64,000 bases of DNA from Paragorgia papillata. Lineage: Eukaryota; Cnidaria; Anthozoa; Scleralcyonacea; Coralliidae. This document shows, piece by piece, positions 43,881 through 53,512 of the stretch (the stretch's first letter is position 1; each line of letters opens with the position of its first letter). Under the pieces are notes generated by a model, which saw nothing but the letters and a program-made list of their open reading frames with translations, had not been told where the DNA came from and searched no databases. A program made the translations under genes and the position numbers. The stretch is from positions 2,269,001 through 2,333,000 of the forward strand of contig JAWNZC010000014.1 in assembly GCA_035771165.1 (NCBI GenBank). Direction: 5' to 3'.

Positions 43881-44089
43881 CCTTATGCACTTATCACAGT
43901 ATTCCCCCTGATGGTGGAGTGTGGGCAACCCAGGGAGATTTTGACATGAAATCCCCATATTGAGGCAATCCACAACTGTCAAAATCTCCTGTTATGAACC
44001 TCAATAATGAACAAAATACTTTGAATAGAAGTCAAAATTCCCCCTGGGTTGCCCGCACTCCCCCCTCAGGGGTAAAACATGTTTCTTAA

Positions 44090-44515
44090 TTCCTAGCTGA
44101 ATTTTCACTGTCGATGGAAGATGAGGTCGAGCAACGCGGTCCTTGGTAACCCGGGTGACGGCCGATCCGGTATGGTGTTTCATGCGGTTGTAGATTTCAT
44201 GAAACCTACTTGCAAGAGTATTGAAGTGCTGCTGGCTTTGCAAGTTATAGCGGTCCTCTCTCGGGGAGCGAATAGATGTCTCACACCGGCAAGAACACGT
44301 CAAGACAGGCGCAAACTATTAGTTCCTCTAGTGCCTGGTCGGGAGATGGTAGGAGTTCGATTCATCAACCGCCCTCGATGCTACCACAGCGACATGGTAT
44401 AGGGTTCGCTCCTTCAGCCATCGGTTCTGTCAAGAACCTGTACCACAAGGCAGTGGTTTACTACTCTGCAAGACATGGGCGTCAAACTCCCTGAGGTATT
44501 ATTATAAATCCCGCA
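44090..44515 (-). pseudogene. RTE-like 5' UTR, relic g
   Basis: Leader only, from the CCTAGCTGAATTTTCACTGTCG end to GAGGTATTATTATAAATCCC, joined to a Cys 3' flank at 44516 exactly as in relics b and d. No ORF remains. Confidence 0.8.
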
Positions 44516-44712
44516 TACCATACTCAATTTTAAATTACTTGAATCAAACTAGAAATAAACATGCCAATTTCATGTGGCTATTGCAATTTGCACTTTACTT
44601 ATTCTCTCAATACAGATAAATTATTTTATCAGGGACAAGTGTTGAAGTCAATTATACACAATGAGGCCTCAGCAAATGTGCTTGCCATGCATGTACGTTT
44701 GCTGTCGCCGAA

Positions 44713-44795
44713 GTAGTCGTGGCCGAGTGGTTCTAGGCGACAGACTTGAAATCTGTTGGGATATTCCCGCGCAGGTTCAAGTCCTGCCGACTACG
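44713..44795 (+). tRNA. tRNA-Ser(TGA)
   Basis: 83 nt: one extra base in the D loop (TGGTTCTAGGC), otherwise all stems pair; T loop TTCAAGT. Anticodon TGA. Duplicate of 48313. Confidence 0.82.
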
Positions 44796-44981
44796 TCGCG
44801 CAAATATTTATTATATTTCTTTAAATTTCCAAAACGTCCGACAAATTCTGGAAACGTTAGCATTAACATAAAATGATTGGATTTTGTTGAAGCCAAAAAA
44901 CTTTAGCGATTAATGTGGGCAGATTTCTGACAAAAACATTCTATGAATTTTACTTTGAAACTACATGGATTTATACCAATT

Positions 44982-45020
44982 GGGAGCGTAGCTCATTGCC
45001 TGCATGGTGGAGCACTTTTG
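44982..45020 (+). pseudogene. tRNA-Cys 5' fragment
   Basis: GGGAGCGTAGCTCATTGCC, TGCATGGTGGAGCAC, then unrelated. Duplicate of 48581. Confidence 0.6.
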
Positions 45021-45329
45021 CATGCAGGCTTTTCATTTTTATCTCTATGGTTTCTTTGGGTTATATATAAATTATAAACTAAAAAAATTAAGGATATCAA
45101 GATGTTAATTCGAATATACATTTTTTTAAACATACTAATATATAATCAACTTTCAAGGTTTATTTTAAAGAACGAAATCTAAACGAGTGCGTTAAATTAA
45201 CAATGCATGATTGCATTCACTGAGGTCGGTATATCCAAGATGCTTTACCAAGGAAACTGAGTTATTTTCTGTCATAAACAATCTATATACATAGTAATTT
45301 ATTTTGTAATCGCACGGGTTAGGTCAATT

Positions 45330-45401
45330 GGGAGCGTACCTCAGTGGTAGAGCTTTCGACTGCAGATCGAGAGGTCGTCGGTTCAATCCCGATCGCTCCC
45401 T
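45330..45401 (+). pseudogene. tRNA-Cys(GCA), G10 to C
   Basis: 72 nt. D stem CCTC/GAGC loses the first pair and the A-box base G10; base 26 is T. Other stems and the TTTTT stop are fine. Could still be weakly active. Confidence 0.65.
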
Positions 45402-45640
45402 GTCTTTTTAACTCACTATGGATTTCGGACCAAACACTCAAACGACTTGAACCAATATTGAAATAAACATGCCAATTTCATGTGGCTATTGCAATTTACA
45501 CTTTACGTATTCTCTCAATACAGATAAATAATTATTTTATTGTACAAGAGTATGAAAAACAGGCATCGTTTCGTATACAATGAGGCGGCCAGGCAAACGA
45601 GTCTGCCATATGCAGTGTATATACACTGGCTATTGCCAAA

Positions 45641-45724
45641 GTAATGGTTGGCGAGTGGTCATGTCGACAGACTCGAAATCTGTGGGGTAATTCCCGCTCA
45701 GGTTCAAATCTTGCCGACTATACG
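45641..45724 (+). pseudogene. degenerate tRNA-Ser(CGA), 'gtaatgg' subtype
   Basis: GTAATGG start does not pair with the CGACTATAC end, which has a 2-nt insertion; D stem broken; anticodon arm and T loop kept. Duplicate of 49240. Confidence 0.75.
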
Positions 45725-45891
45725 TCGTGCAAATGTTTATAAAATTTCTTTAAATTTCTTCTGCATGCAGACGTTTACCTACACACAAATCACAACAATA
45801 ATTAAGTGATGAACTATATATTCAGTTTGTGCATGCAATATAGCATTACAAGAAATTTGGGCTTTTTTCGAGGCAATAATATATGAAAATA

Positions 45892-46133
45892 CAGCTAAAT
45901 CAATTAAGGTTCTCCTGGCCAAAGCCAAAAGGTCAAAGCCAAGCGCAAAAAGTACTATGTGAATTACTATTTAAATAGCGAAGCACAGATTTACTACATT
46001 TATAGGCTAAAATCATACAAATAAACCAAACTTGCCTCTCAGGGGATTATTAACGATTATTTTCGCGCTTCGCTTTGACCTTTTGGTTTTAGCCTTTTAG
46101 CTTTGGCCAGAACAACCTTAATTGATTTAGCTG
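45892..46133. mobile_element. TA-flanked MITE, copy 4
   Basis: 242 bp, flanked by TA, in the first copy of the segmental duplication; pairs with 49491-49732. Confidence 0.85.
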
Positions 46134-46334
46134 TATATGGCAATTTATAAAGATGTTAATGAGTGTATTAACTTAACAATGTTTGGATTTTGTTGAAGTC
46201 TGTGCCCAAAAACATTTAGCGAATAAAGTGGGCAGCTTTTTAAATTCCATCTTCATGCAGACGTTTACCTTCAAACAAATCACAAAACATTGTGAGTAAT
46301 TTTACTTTGTATATTAGCGTGGTTTTGGTCAATT

Positions 46335-46406
46335 GGGAGCGTAGCTCAGTGGTAGAGCATTTGACTGCAGATCGAGAGGTCGTCGGCTCAATCCCGATCG
46401 CTCCCT
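46335..46406 (+). tRNA. tRNA-Cys(GCA), T54 to C
   Basis: 72 nt with all stems paired (one T.G in the anticodon stem) and a T-run after it, but T54 is C (GGCTCAATC). This weakens the B box; activity uncertain. Confidence 0.6.
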
Positions 46407-46638
46407 GTCTTTTTTCCTCACTATGGATATCGAACAAATTACTCAATGTTAAAGGACTTCCATCAAACTTGAAATTAAACATGGCTATTGCAATTTACAT
46501 CTTACTTATTTTTTAAATATAGATAAATGATTATTTTTTGTACAAGAGTATGAAGAACTGCCATCGTTTCAATCGTATACCATGAGGCGGCCAGGCAAAA
46601 GAGCCTGCCATGCAGTGTATACATTTTCTATCGCCGAA

Positions 46639-46727
46639 GTAGTCGTGGTCGAGTGGTTATAAGGCGACAGACTAGAAATCTGTTTGGATATTCCCGCGCA
46701 TGCAGGTTCAAATCCTGCCCCACTACG
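46639..46727 (+). pseudogene. degenerate tRNA-Ser(AGA)
   Basis: Extra bases in the D loop (GGTTATAAGGC) and before the T stem (GCGCATGCAGG), and the acceptor 3' strand is CCCACTAC. Anticodon AGA retained. Duplicate of 50243. Confidence 0.75.
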
Positions 46728-47045
46728 TCGTGCAATTTGTTTAAATTTCTTCTGCATGCTGACGACTTTTACCTACATACAAATCAGAAAAATAATTCAC
46801 TTAATTAATTACATATTCAATTAATCGGCTTTTTTGCGGCAATGATATATGAAAATAAAATATATGGCAATTTATGAAGATGTTAATTTGAATACTTATC
46901 ATTTTTTAACAGAGAGTAATCAATTTTCAAGGTATATTTTTAAGAAAAAGGAATAGACGAGTGCATTAACTTAACAATGATTGAATTTTGTAACTTTTAG
47001 CGAATAAAGTGAGCAGCTTTCTGACAAAAACATTCTATGAGTAAA

Positions 47046-47127
47046 GTAGTCGTGGCCGAGTGGTTAAGGCGACAGACTCGAAATCTGTTGGGATATTCCC
47101 GCGCAGGTTTAAATCCTGCCGACTACG
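47046..47127 (+). tRNA. tRNA-Ser(CGA), C56 to T
   Basis: 82 nt, perfect stems, but the T loop is TTTAAAT instead of TTCAAAT, losing invariant C56. Its duplicate at 50648 is normal, so this is a recent mutation. Confidence 0.7.
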
Positions 47128-47476
47128 TCGTGCAAATTGTTTAAAATTCTTCTGCTTGCAGACGACGTTTACCTACAAACAAATCACAACAATAATTAAG
47201 TGATTAATTACATATTCAGTTTATCATCATGCAATATAGCCATTACAACAATTTTGGGCTTTTTTGAGGCAATGATATATGAAAATATATGGCAATTTAT
47301 GAAATACTTATAATTTTTTTATAGAGAGTAATCAGTTTTCAAGGTTAATTTCTAAGAAAAAGGATTAAGCGAGTGCATTAATTTAACAATGATTGCATTT
47401 TGTTGAAGTCTGTGTCCAAAAACTTTTAGCGAATAAAGTGGGCAGCTTACTGACAAAAACATTCGATGAAACTTAG

Positions 47477-47555
47477 TTGGGCGTAGCTCAGTGCATGGTG
47501 GAGCATTCTACTGCAGATCGAGAGGTCGGTCTAATCAATCTTCGGGGGGCGCCCT
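47477..47555 (+). pseudogene. tRNA-Cys-derived locus
   Basis: TTGGGCG start, CAT D-loop insertion, TTCTACTGCAGATCGAG, then a scrambled T arm (GGTCGGTCTAATCAATC). Lies in the 640 bp between the two segmental copies. Confidence 0.6.
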
Positions 47556-47812
47556 GTGTAGTATTTCATGCACTCACTGACATGAAGGTTTCATGACTTC
47601 AAAGTTGGAATAAACATGCAAGATGAAGCTATATTGCAATTTACATTTTTGTTATTCTCTCAATAGTAAATGATTATTTTATTGTTCAAGTGTTGGAGCT
47701 CAATTTGAAATAGTATGAAAAACAAAAATTATGAACTATACAGAGGCTCTACTTAATTACCCAGGCGTTTTGGCAAGTGTCTGCTAGAGTATATTGAATA
47801 CTGGCCAGAAAC

Positions 47813-47895
47813 GTAGTCGTGGCCGAGTGGTCAAGGCGACAGACTAGTAATGTGTTGGGATATTCCCACGCAGGCTAGAATACTGCAGTGACTAC
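47813..47895 (+). pseudogene. tRNA-Ser pseudogene, AGT triplet
   Basis: GTAGTCG start and GGCC D arm, anticodon region CTAGTAA, broken T arm (GGCTAGAATACTGC), end GTGACTAC. Followed by LINE family C, like 7490 and 40399. Confidence 0.75.
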
Positions 47896-48052
47896 TGTGA
47901 ATAAAATTACTGGTAGAGGAACCAAAAGCCGAAATGTGAGTTCTATTGACGCACATGTTATAAATTTGTATTTTCAAACGATTATCACTGACACTCAATA
48001 CACGGCTCCAAATCTTTTACCGATTCCTGAAGGAACCCGAATTCCTACTGGT
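47896..48052 (+). pseudogene. LINE family C 5' fragment
   Basis: ATAAAATTACTGGTAGAGG to GATTCCTGAAGGAACCC, the family's 5' linker, cut at about 48052, where RTE leader and the second segmental copy begin. Confidence 0.7.
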
Positions 48053-48312
48053 TTAATTTACTACTCTGCAAGACAGGGGCGTCAAACTCCCTGAGGTATT
48101 ATTATAATTCCCGCATACCATACTCAATTTTAAATTACTTGAATCAAACTAGAAATAAACATGCCAATTTCATGTGGCTATTGCAATTTGCAGTTTACTT
48201 ATTCTCTCAATACAGATAAATTATTTTATCAGGGACAAGTGTTGAAGTCAATTATACACAATGAGGCCTCAGCAAATGTGCTTGCCATGCATGCACGTTG
48301 GCTGTCGCCGAA

Positions 48313-48394
48313 GTAGTCGTGGCCGAGTGGTTAAGGCGACAGACTTGAAATCTGTTGGGATTTTCCCGCGCAGGTTCAAGTCCTGCCGACTACG
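48313..48394 (+). tRNA. tRNA-Ser(TGA)
   Basis: 82 nt, normal D loop (TGGTTAAGGC), perfect acceptor, anticodon and T stems; variable stem GGGA/TCCC with a TTT loop. Reads UCA. Judged intact. Confidence 0.9.
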
Positions 48395-48580
48395 TCGCGC
48401 AAATATTTATTATATTTCTTTAAATTTCCAAAACGTCCGACAAATTCTGGAAACGTTAGCATTAACATAAAATGATTGGATTTTGTTGAAGCCAAAAAAC
48501 GTTAGCGATTAATGTGGGCAGATTTCTGACAAAAACTTTCTATGAATTTTACTTTGAAATTACATGGATTTATACCAATT

Positions 48581-48619
48581 GGGAGCGTAGCTCATTGCCT
48601 GCATGGTGGAGCACTTTTG
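48581..48619 (+). pseudogene. tRNA-Cys 5' fragment
   Basis: Duplicate of 44982 by the segmental repeat. Confidence 0.6.
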
Positions 48620-48928
48620 CATGCAGGCTTTTCGTTTTTATCTCTATGGTTTCTTTGGGTTATATATAAATTATAAACTAAAAAAATTAAGGATATCAAG
48701 ATGTTAATTCGAATATACATTTTTTTAAACATACTAATATATAATCAACTTTCAAGGTTTATTTTAAAGAACGAAATCTAAACGAGTGCGTTAAATTAAC
48801 AATGCATGATTGCATTCACTGAGGTCGGTATATCCAAGATGCTTTACCAAGGAAACTGAGTTATTTTCTGTCATAAACAATCTATATACATAGTAATTTA
48901 TTTTGTAATCGCACGGGTTAGGTCAATT

Positions 48929-49000
48929 GGGAGCGTACCTCAGTGGTAGAGCTTTCGACTGCAGATCGAGAGGTCGTCGGTTCAATCCCGATCGCTCCCT
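48929..49000 (+). pseudogene. tRNA-Cys(GCA), G10 to C
   Basis: Duplicate of 45330 with the same D-stem change, so the mutation predates the duplication. Confidence 0.65.
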
Positions 49001-49239
49001 GTCTTTTTAACTCACTATGGATTTCGGACCAAACACTCAAACGACTTGAACCAATATTGAAATAAACATGCCAATTTCATGTGGCTATTGCAATTTACAC
49101 TTTACTTATTCTCTCAATACAGATAAATTATTATTTTATTGTACAAGAGTATGAAAAACAGGCATCGTTTCGTATACAATGAGGCGGCCAGGCAAACGAG
49201 TCTGCCATATGCAGTGTATATACACTGGCTATTGCCAAA

Positions 49240-49323
49240 GTAATGGTTGGCGAGCGGTCATGGCGACAGACTCGAAATCTGTGGGGTTATTCCCGCTCAG
49301 GTTCAAATCTTGCCGACTATACG
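49240..49323 (+). pseudogene. degenerate tRNA-Ser(CGA), 'gtaatgg' subtype
   Basis: Duplicate of 45641 with GAGCGGTCATGG in the D loop; same 2-nt insertion near the 3' end. Confidence 0.75.
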
Positions 49324-49490
49324 TCGTGCAAATGTTTATAAAATTTCTTTAAATTTCTTCTGCATGCAGACGTTTACCTACACACAAATCACAACAATAA
49401 TTAAGTGATGAACTATATATTCAGTTTGTGCATGCAATATAGCATTACAAGAAATTTGGGCTTTTTTCGAGGCAATAATATATGAAAATA

Positions 49491-49732
49491 CAGCTAAATC
49501 AATTAAGGTTGTCCTGGCCAAAGCCAAAAGGTCAAAGCCAAGCGCAAAAAGTACTATTTGAATTACTATTTAAATAGCGAAGCACAGATTTACTATATTT
49601 ATAGGCTAAAATCATACAAATAAACCAAACTTGCCTCTCAGGGGATTATTAACGATTATTTTCGCGCTTCGCTTTGACCTTTTGGTTTTAGCCTTTTAGC
49701 TTTGGCCAGAACAACCTTAATTGATTTAGCTG
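49491..49732. mobile_element. TA-flanked MITE, copy 5
   Basis: 242 bp, duplicate of 45892-46133. Confidence 0.85.
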
Positions 49733-49933
49733 TATATGGCAATTTATAAAGATGTTAACGAGTGTATTAACTTAACAATGTTTGGATTTTGTTGAAGTCT
49801 GTGCTCAAAAACATTTAGCGAATAAAGTGGGCAGCTTTTTAAATTCCATCTTCATGCAGACGTTTACCTTCAAACAAATCACAAAACATTGTGAGTAATT
49901 TTACTTTGTATACTAGCGTGGTTTTGGTCAATT

Positions 49934-50010
49934 GGGAGCGTAGCTCAGTGGTAGACTAGAGCATTCGACTGCAGATCGAGAGGTCGTCGGCTCAATCCCA
50001 ATCGCTCCCT
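49934..50010 (+). pseudogene. tRNA-Cys(GCA) with 5-nt D-arm insertion
   Basis: GTGGTAGACTAGAGC has five extra bases, C replaces T54, and one T-stem pair is lost (CCCAATCG). Its partner at 46335 lacks the insertion, so it is recent. Confidence 0.8.
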
Positions 50011-50242
50011 GTCTTTTTTCCTCACTATGGATATCGAACAAATTACTCAATGTTAATGGACTTCCATCAAACTTGAAATTAAACATGGCTATTGCAATTT
50101 ACATCTTACTTATTTTTTCAATATAGATAAATGATTATTTTTTGTACAAGAGTATGAAGAACTGCCATCGTTTCAATCGTATACAATGAGGCGGCCAGGC
50201 AAAAGAGCCTGCCATGCAGTGTATACATTTTCTATCGCCGAA

Positions 50243-50329
50243 GTAGTCGTGGTCGAGTGGTTAAGGCGACAGACTAGAAATCTGTTTGGATATTCCCGCG
50301 CATGCAGGTTCAAATCCTGCCCCACTACG
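50243..50329 (+). pseudogene. degenerate tRNA-Ser(AGA)
   Basis: Duplicate of 46639 but with a normal D loop; keeps the GCATGCAGG and CCCACTAC faults. Confidence 0.75.
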
Positions 50330-50647
50330 TCGTGCAATTTGTTTAAATTTCTTCTGCATGCTGACGACGTTTACCTACAAACAAATCATAAAAATAATTC
50401 ACTTAATTAATTACATATTCAGTTAATCGGCTTTTTTGCGGCAATGATATATGAAAATAAAATATATGGCAATTTATGAAGATGTTAATTAGAATACTTA
50501 TCATTTTTTAACAGAGAGTAATCAATTTTCAAGGTATATTTTTAAGAAAAAGGATTAGACGAGTGCATTAACTTAACAATGATTGAATTTTGTAACTTTT
50601 AGCGAATAAAGTGAGCAGCTTTCTGACAAAAACGTTCGATGAGTAAA

Positions 50648-50729
50648 GTAGTCGTGGCCGAGTGGTTAAGGCGACAGACTCGAAATCTGTTGGGATATTC
50701 CCGCGCAGGTTCAAATCCTGCCGACTACG
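50648..50729 (+). tRNA. tRNA-Ser(CGA)
   Basis: 82 nt, every stem perfect, T loop TTCAAAT, discriminator G. Same mature sequence as 58028. Judged intact. Confidence 0.93.
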
Positions 50730-51157
50730 TCGTGCAAATGTTTATTATATTTGTTTAAAATTCTTCTGCTTGCAGACGACGTTTACCTACAAACAAATCA
50801 CAACAATAATTAAGTGATTAATTACATATTCAGTTTATCGTCATGCAATATAGCATTACAACAATTTTGGGCTTTTTTGAGGCAATGATATATGAAAATA
50901 TATGGCAATTTATGAAATACTTATAATTTTTTAATAGAGAGTAATCAGTTTTCAACGTTAATTGCTAAGAAAAAGGATTAAGCGAGTGCATTAATTTAAC
51001 AATGATTGCATTTTGTTGAAGTCTGTGTCTGCTAACTACGTGCAAATATTTATTTTATTTCTTTAAATCCTTCCGCATGCAGACGTTTACCTACATACAA
51101 ATAAATCCCAAAACATTCTAGTAATTTTACTTTGTACTTGTATGGTTTTGATCAATT

Positions 51158-51229
51158 GGGAGCGCAGCTCAGTGGTAGAGCATTCGACTGCTGATCGAGA
51201 GGTCGTCGGTTTAATCCCGATCGCTCCCT
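51158..51229 (+). pseudogene. tRNA-Cys body with GCT anticodon
   Basis: 72 nt with Cys acceptor GGGAGCG/CGCTCCC and all stems paired, but the loop is CTGCTGA, so the anticodon is GCT (Ser AGY). T8 is C and C56 is T, both normally invariant. Probably a pseudogene. Confidence 0.75.
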
Positions 51230-51762
51230 GTCTTTTCCCCTCACTATGGATTTCGAACAAAATAGTCAATGTCAAATGACTTGAATAAAACTTGAAATAA
51301 ACATGCCAATTTCATGTGGCTGTTGCAGTTTATACTTTACTTATTCTTTTAGTAGAAAGCAAATGCATTTGTTTATTTTATTTCTTTAAATTTCTTCTGC
51401 TTGCAGACGTGCGCCTACAAACAAATCACAACAATAATTAAATGATGAATTAAATATTCAGTTACGTTTATGCATGCAAAAAAGTATTACAAGAATTTAG
51501 GACTTTTTTGGAGGCAATGATATATGAAAATATATGGCAATTTATGAAGATGTTAATTCTTAGAATATAATTTTTTTCATGGAAAGTAATCAATTTTCAA
51601 GGTTTATTTTTAAGAAAAAGGATTAAACGAGTGCATTAACTTATCACTGACAGGATTTTGTTGAAGCCTATGTCCAAAAACGTTTAGCGAATAAAGTTGG
51701 CAGCTTTCTGACAAGAACATTCTATATGAATTTTACTTTGAACTTGCTTGGTTTTCCCGATT

Positions 51763-51845
51763 GGGAACGTAGCTCAGTGCATGCATGGTGGAGCATTCTA
51801 CCGCAGATCGAGAAGTTGTCGGTTCAATCCTCGGATTGCGCCCCT
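51763..51845 (+). pseudogene. tRNA-Cys-derived locus
   Basis: GGGAACGTAGCTCAGTGCATGC with a doubled GCAT in the D loop, TTCTACCGCAGATCGAG, GGTTCAATCCTCGGATTGC, end GCCCCT. Confidence 0.6.
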
Positions 51846-52043
51846 GTCTCTTTCATGCACTCACTGACATGGAGGTTTTATGACTTCAAAGTTGGAATAA
51901 ACATTAAATTTTTGTTATTCTCTCAATAGATAAATTATTATTTTATTGTTCAAAACAAAAATTGTGAACAATACAGAGGCGCTTCATATACCCATGCGCT
52001 TTGTCAAGTGCCTGCCAGAGTATATTTAATCTTGCCTACTTAA

Positions 52044-52125
52044 GTAGTCGTGGCCGAGTTGTTTAGCCGACAGACTAGAAATCTGTTGGGATATTCCCGC
52101 GCAGATTCAAATCCTGCCGACTACG
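52044..52125 (+). pseudogene. degenerate tRNA-Ser(AGA)
   Basis: 82 nt. Acceptor and anticodon arm fine, but the D arm (GAGTTGTTTAGCCG) and T stem (GCAGA/CCTGC) have mismatches that also hit the B box. Confidence 0.7.
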
Positions 52126-52292
52126 TGCAAATACTTATTATATTTCTTTAAATTTCTTCTGCATGCTGACGACGTTTACCTACAAACAAATCAAAACAAT
52201 AATTAAGTGATGAATTACATATCCAGTTTATGCATGCAATATAGCATTACAAGAAATTTGGGCTTTTCTCGAGGCAATAATATATGAAAATA

Positions 52293-52410
52293 CAGCTAAA
52301 TCAATTAAGGTTGTCCGGGCCAAAGCCAAAAGGCAAAAGCCAAGCGCAAAAAGTACGATGTGAATTACTATTTACATAGCGAAGCACACATTCACTATAT
52401 TTATAGGCCA
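52293..52410. mobile_element. TA-flanked MITE, copy 6, truncated
   Basis: Left half only; ends at TTATAGGCCA, where a Cys 5' flank follows. Confidence 0.75.
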
Positions 52411-52523
52411 TATACTTATTATATTTCTTTAAATTCCTTCTTCATGCAGACGTTTACCTTCAAACAAATCATAAAACATTGTGAATAATTTAACTTTGTA
52501 CACTAGCGTGGCTTTGGTCAATT

Positions 52524-52595
52524 GGGAGCGTAGCTCAGTGGTAGAGCATTCGACTGCAGATCGAGAGGTCGTCGGTTCAATCCCGATCGCTCCCT
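52524..52595 (+). tRNA. tRNA-Cys(GCA)
   Basis: 72 nt, all stems paired, discriminator T, TTTTT stop. Same mature sequence as 21119 and 32056. Confidence 0.93.
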
Positions 52596-52826
52596 GTCTT
52601 TTTCCCTAGCTATGGATATCGAACAAATTACTCAATGTTAAAGGACTTGCATCAAACTTGAAACAAACATGGTATTGCAATTTACATTTTACTTATTTTC
52701 TCAATATAGATAAATGATTATTTTTTTGTACAAGAGTATGAAGAACTGCCATCGTTTCGATCGTATACAATGAGGCGGCCAGGCAAACGAGCCTGCCATG
52801 CAGTGTATACATTTGCTATCGCCGAA

Positions 52827-52908
52827 GTAGTCGTGGCCGAGTGGTTAAGGCCACAGACTAGAAATCTGATGGGATATTCCCGCCCAGGTTCAGATCCTGC
52901 CGAGTACG
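52827..52908 (+). pseudogene. degenerate tRNA-Ser(AGA)
   Basis: Mismatches in the anticodon stem (TCTGA), T stem (CCAGG/CCTGC) and acceptor (CGAGTAC). Anticodon AGA. Confidence 0.75.
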
Positions 52909-53080
52909 CCGTGCAACTGTTTATTATATTTGTTTAAATTTCTTGTGCATGCTGACGACGTTTACGTACAAACAAATCAGAACAATAATTAAGTTGTGAA
53001 TTACATATTCAGTTTATCGGCATGCAATATAGCATTACATAAATTTTGGGCTTTTTTGAGGCAATGATATATGAAAATAT

Positions 53081-53512
53081 ATAATAATTTATGCTTGAAT
53101 AAATTAAGGTTAATGTCCAAACGTAAACTATGTTTGGCATAACCGATCAAGGATTAAGAAACGTGCGTCAAAATAAGACATAAGCCAGGTTTTTGGTAGG
53201 TTAATTCTGATCTAATAATAGCTGAATAACACAAATTCCAGCAGTCTATCTATCTCTCACACTTCTCTACAAAGGAACACCAAGACCAGTGAAGGTTACT
53301 TCCATTTTCGGTAAAAGCGTGCTTTACACGCACCAAAATGACAGAACACTTATCCCTAACCCAATCACCTGAGACTATCACGAGCTCAACTGCATGATCA
53401 ACCAACTATTTCAATTCAAAGTACAAAGGCCATTTTTGCAACTATAAAAAGCTTTAACCCCACCTTAGTAGTTCAATTGCAATCAACCTTTGCTAGTCAG
53501 TCAGTAGAAATA
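53081..53512. repeat. repeat A1
   Basis: 432 bp, from ATAATAATTTATGC to AGTAGAAATA. Contains a TATA box (TATAAAAA, 53443-53450) about 60 bp before its end, a likely Pol II promoter for the element. Confidence 0.9.

Larger units (their letters stand above)
44457..47416 (+). repeat. 2.96-kb segmental duplication, copy 1
   Basis: From TTTACTACTCTGCAAGACA to GTTGAAGTCTGTGTC, matches 48057-51029 in order and detail, including two tRNA-Cys, four Ser-type loci and a MITE. The offset is 3600 bp at the start and 3613 at the end, so only small indels differ. Confidence 0.95.
48057..51029 (+). repeat. 2.96-kb segmental duplication, copy 2
   Basis: Near-identical to 44457-47416. Ends at GTCTGTGTC, after which the sequence turns into a Ser 3' flank (TGCTAACTACGTGC). 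Confidence 0.95.
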
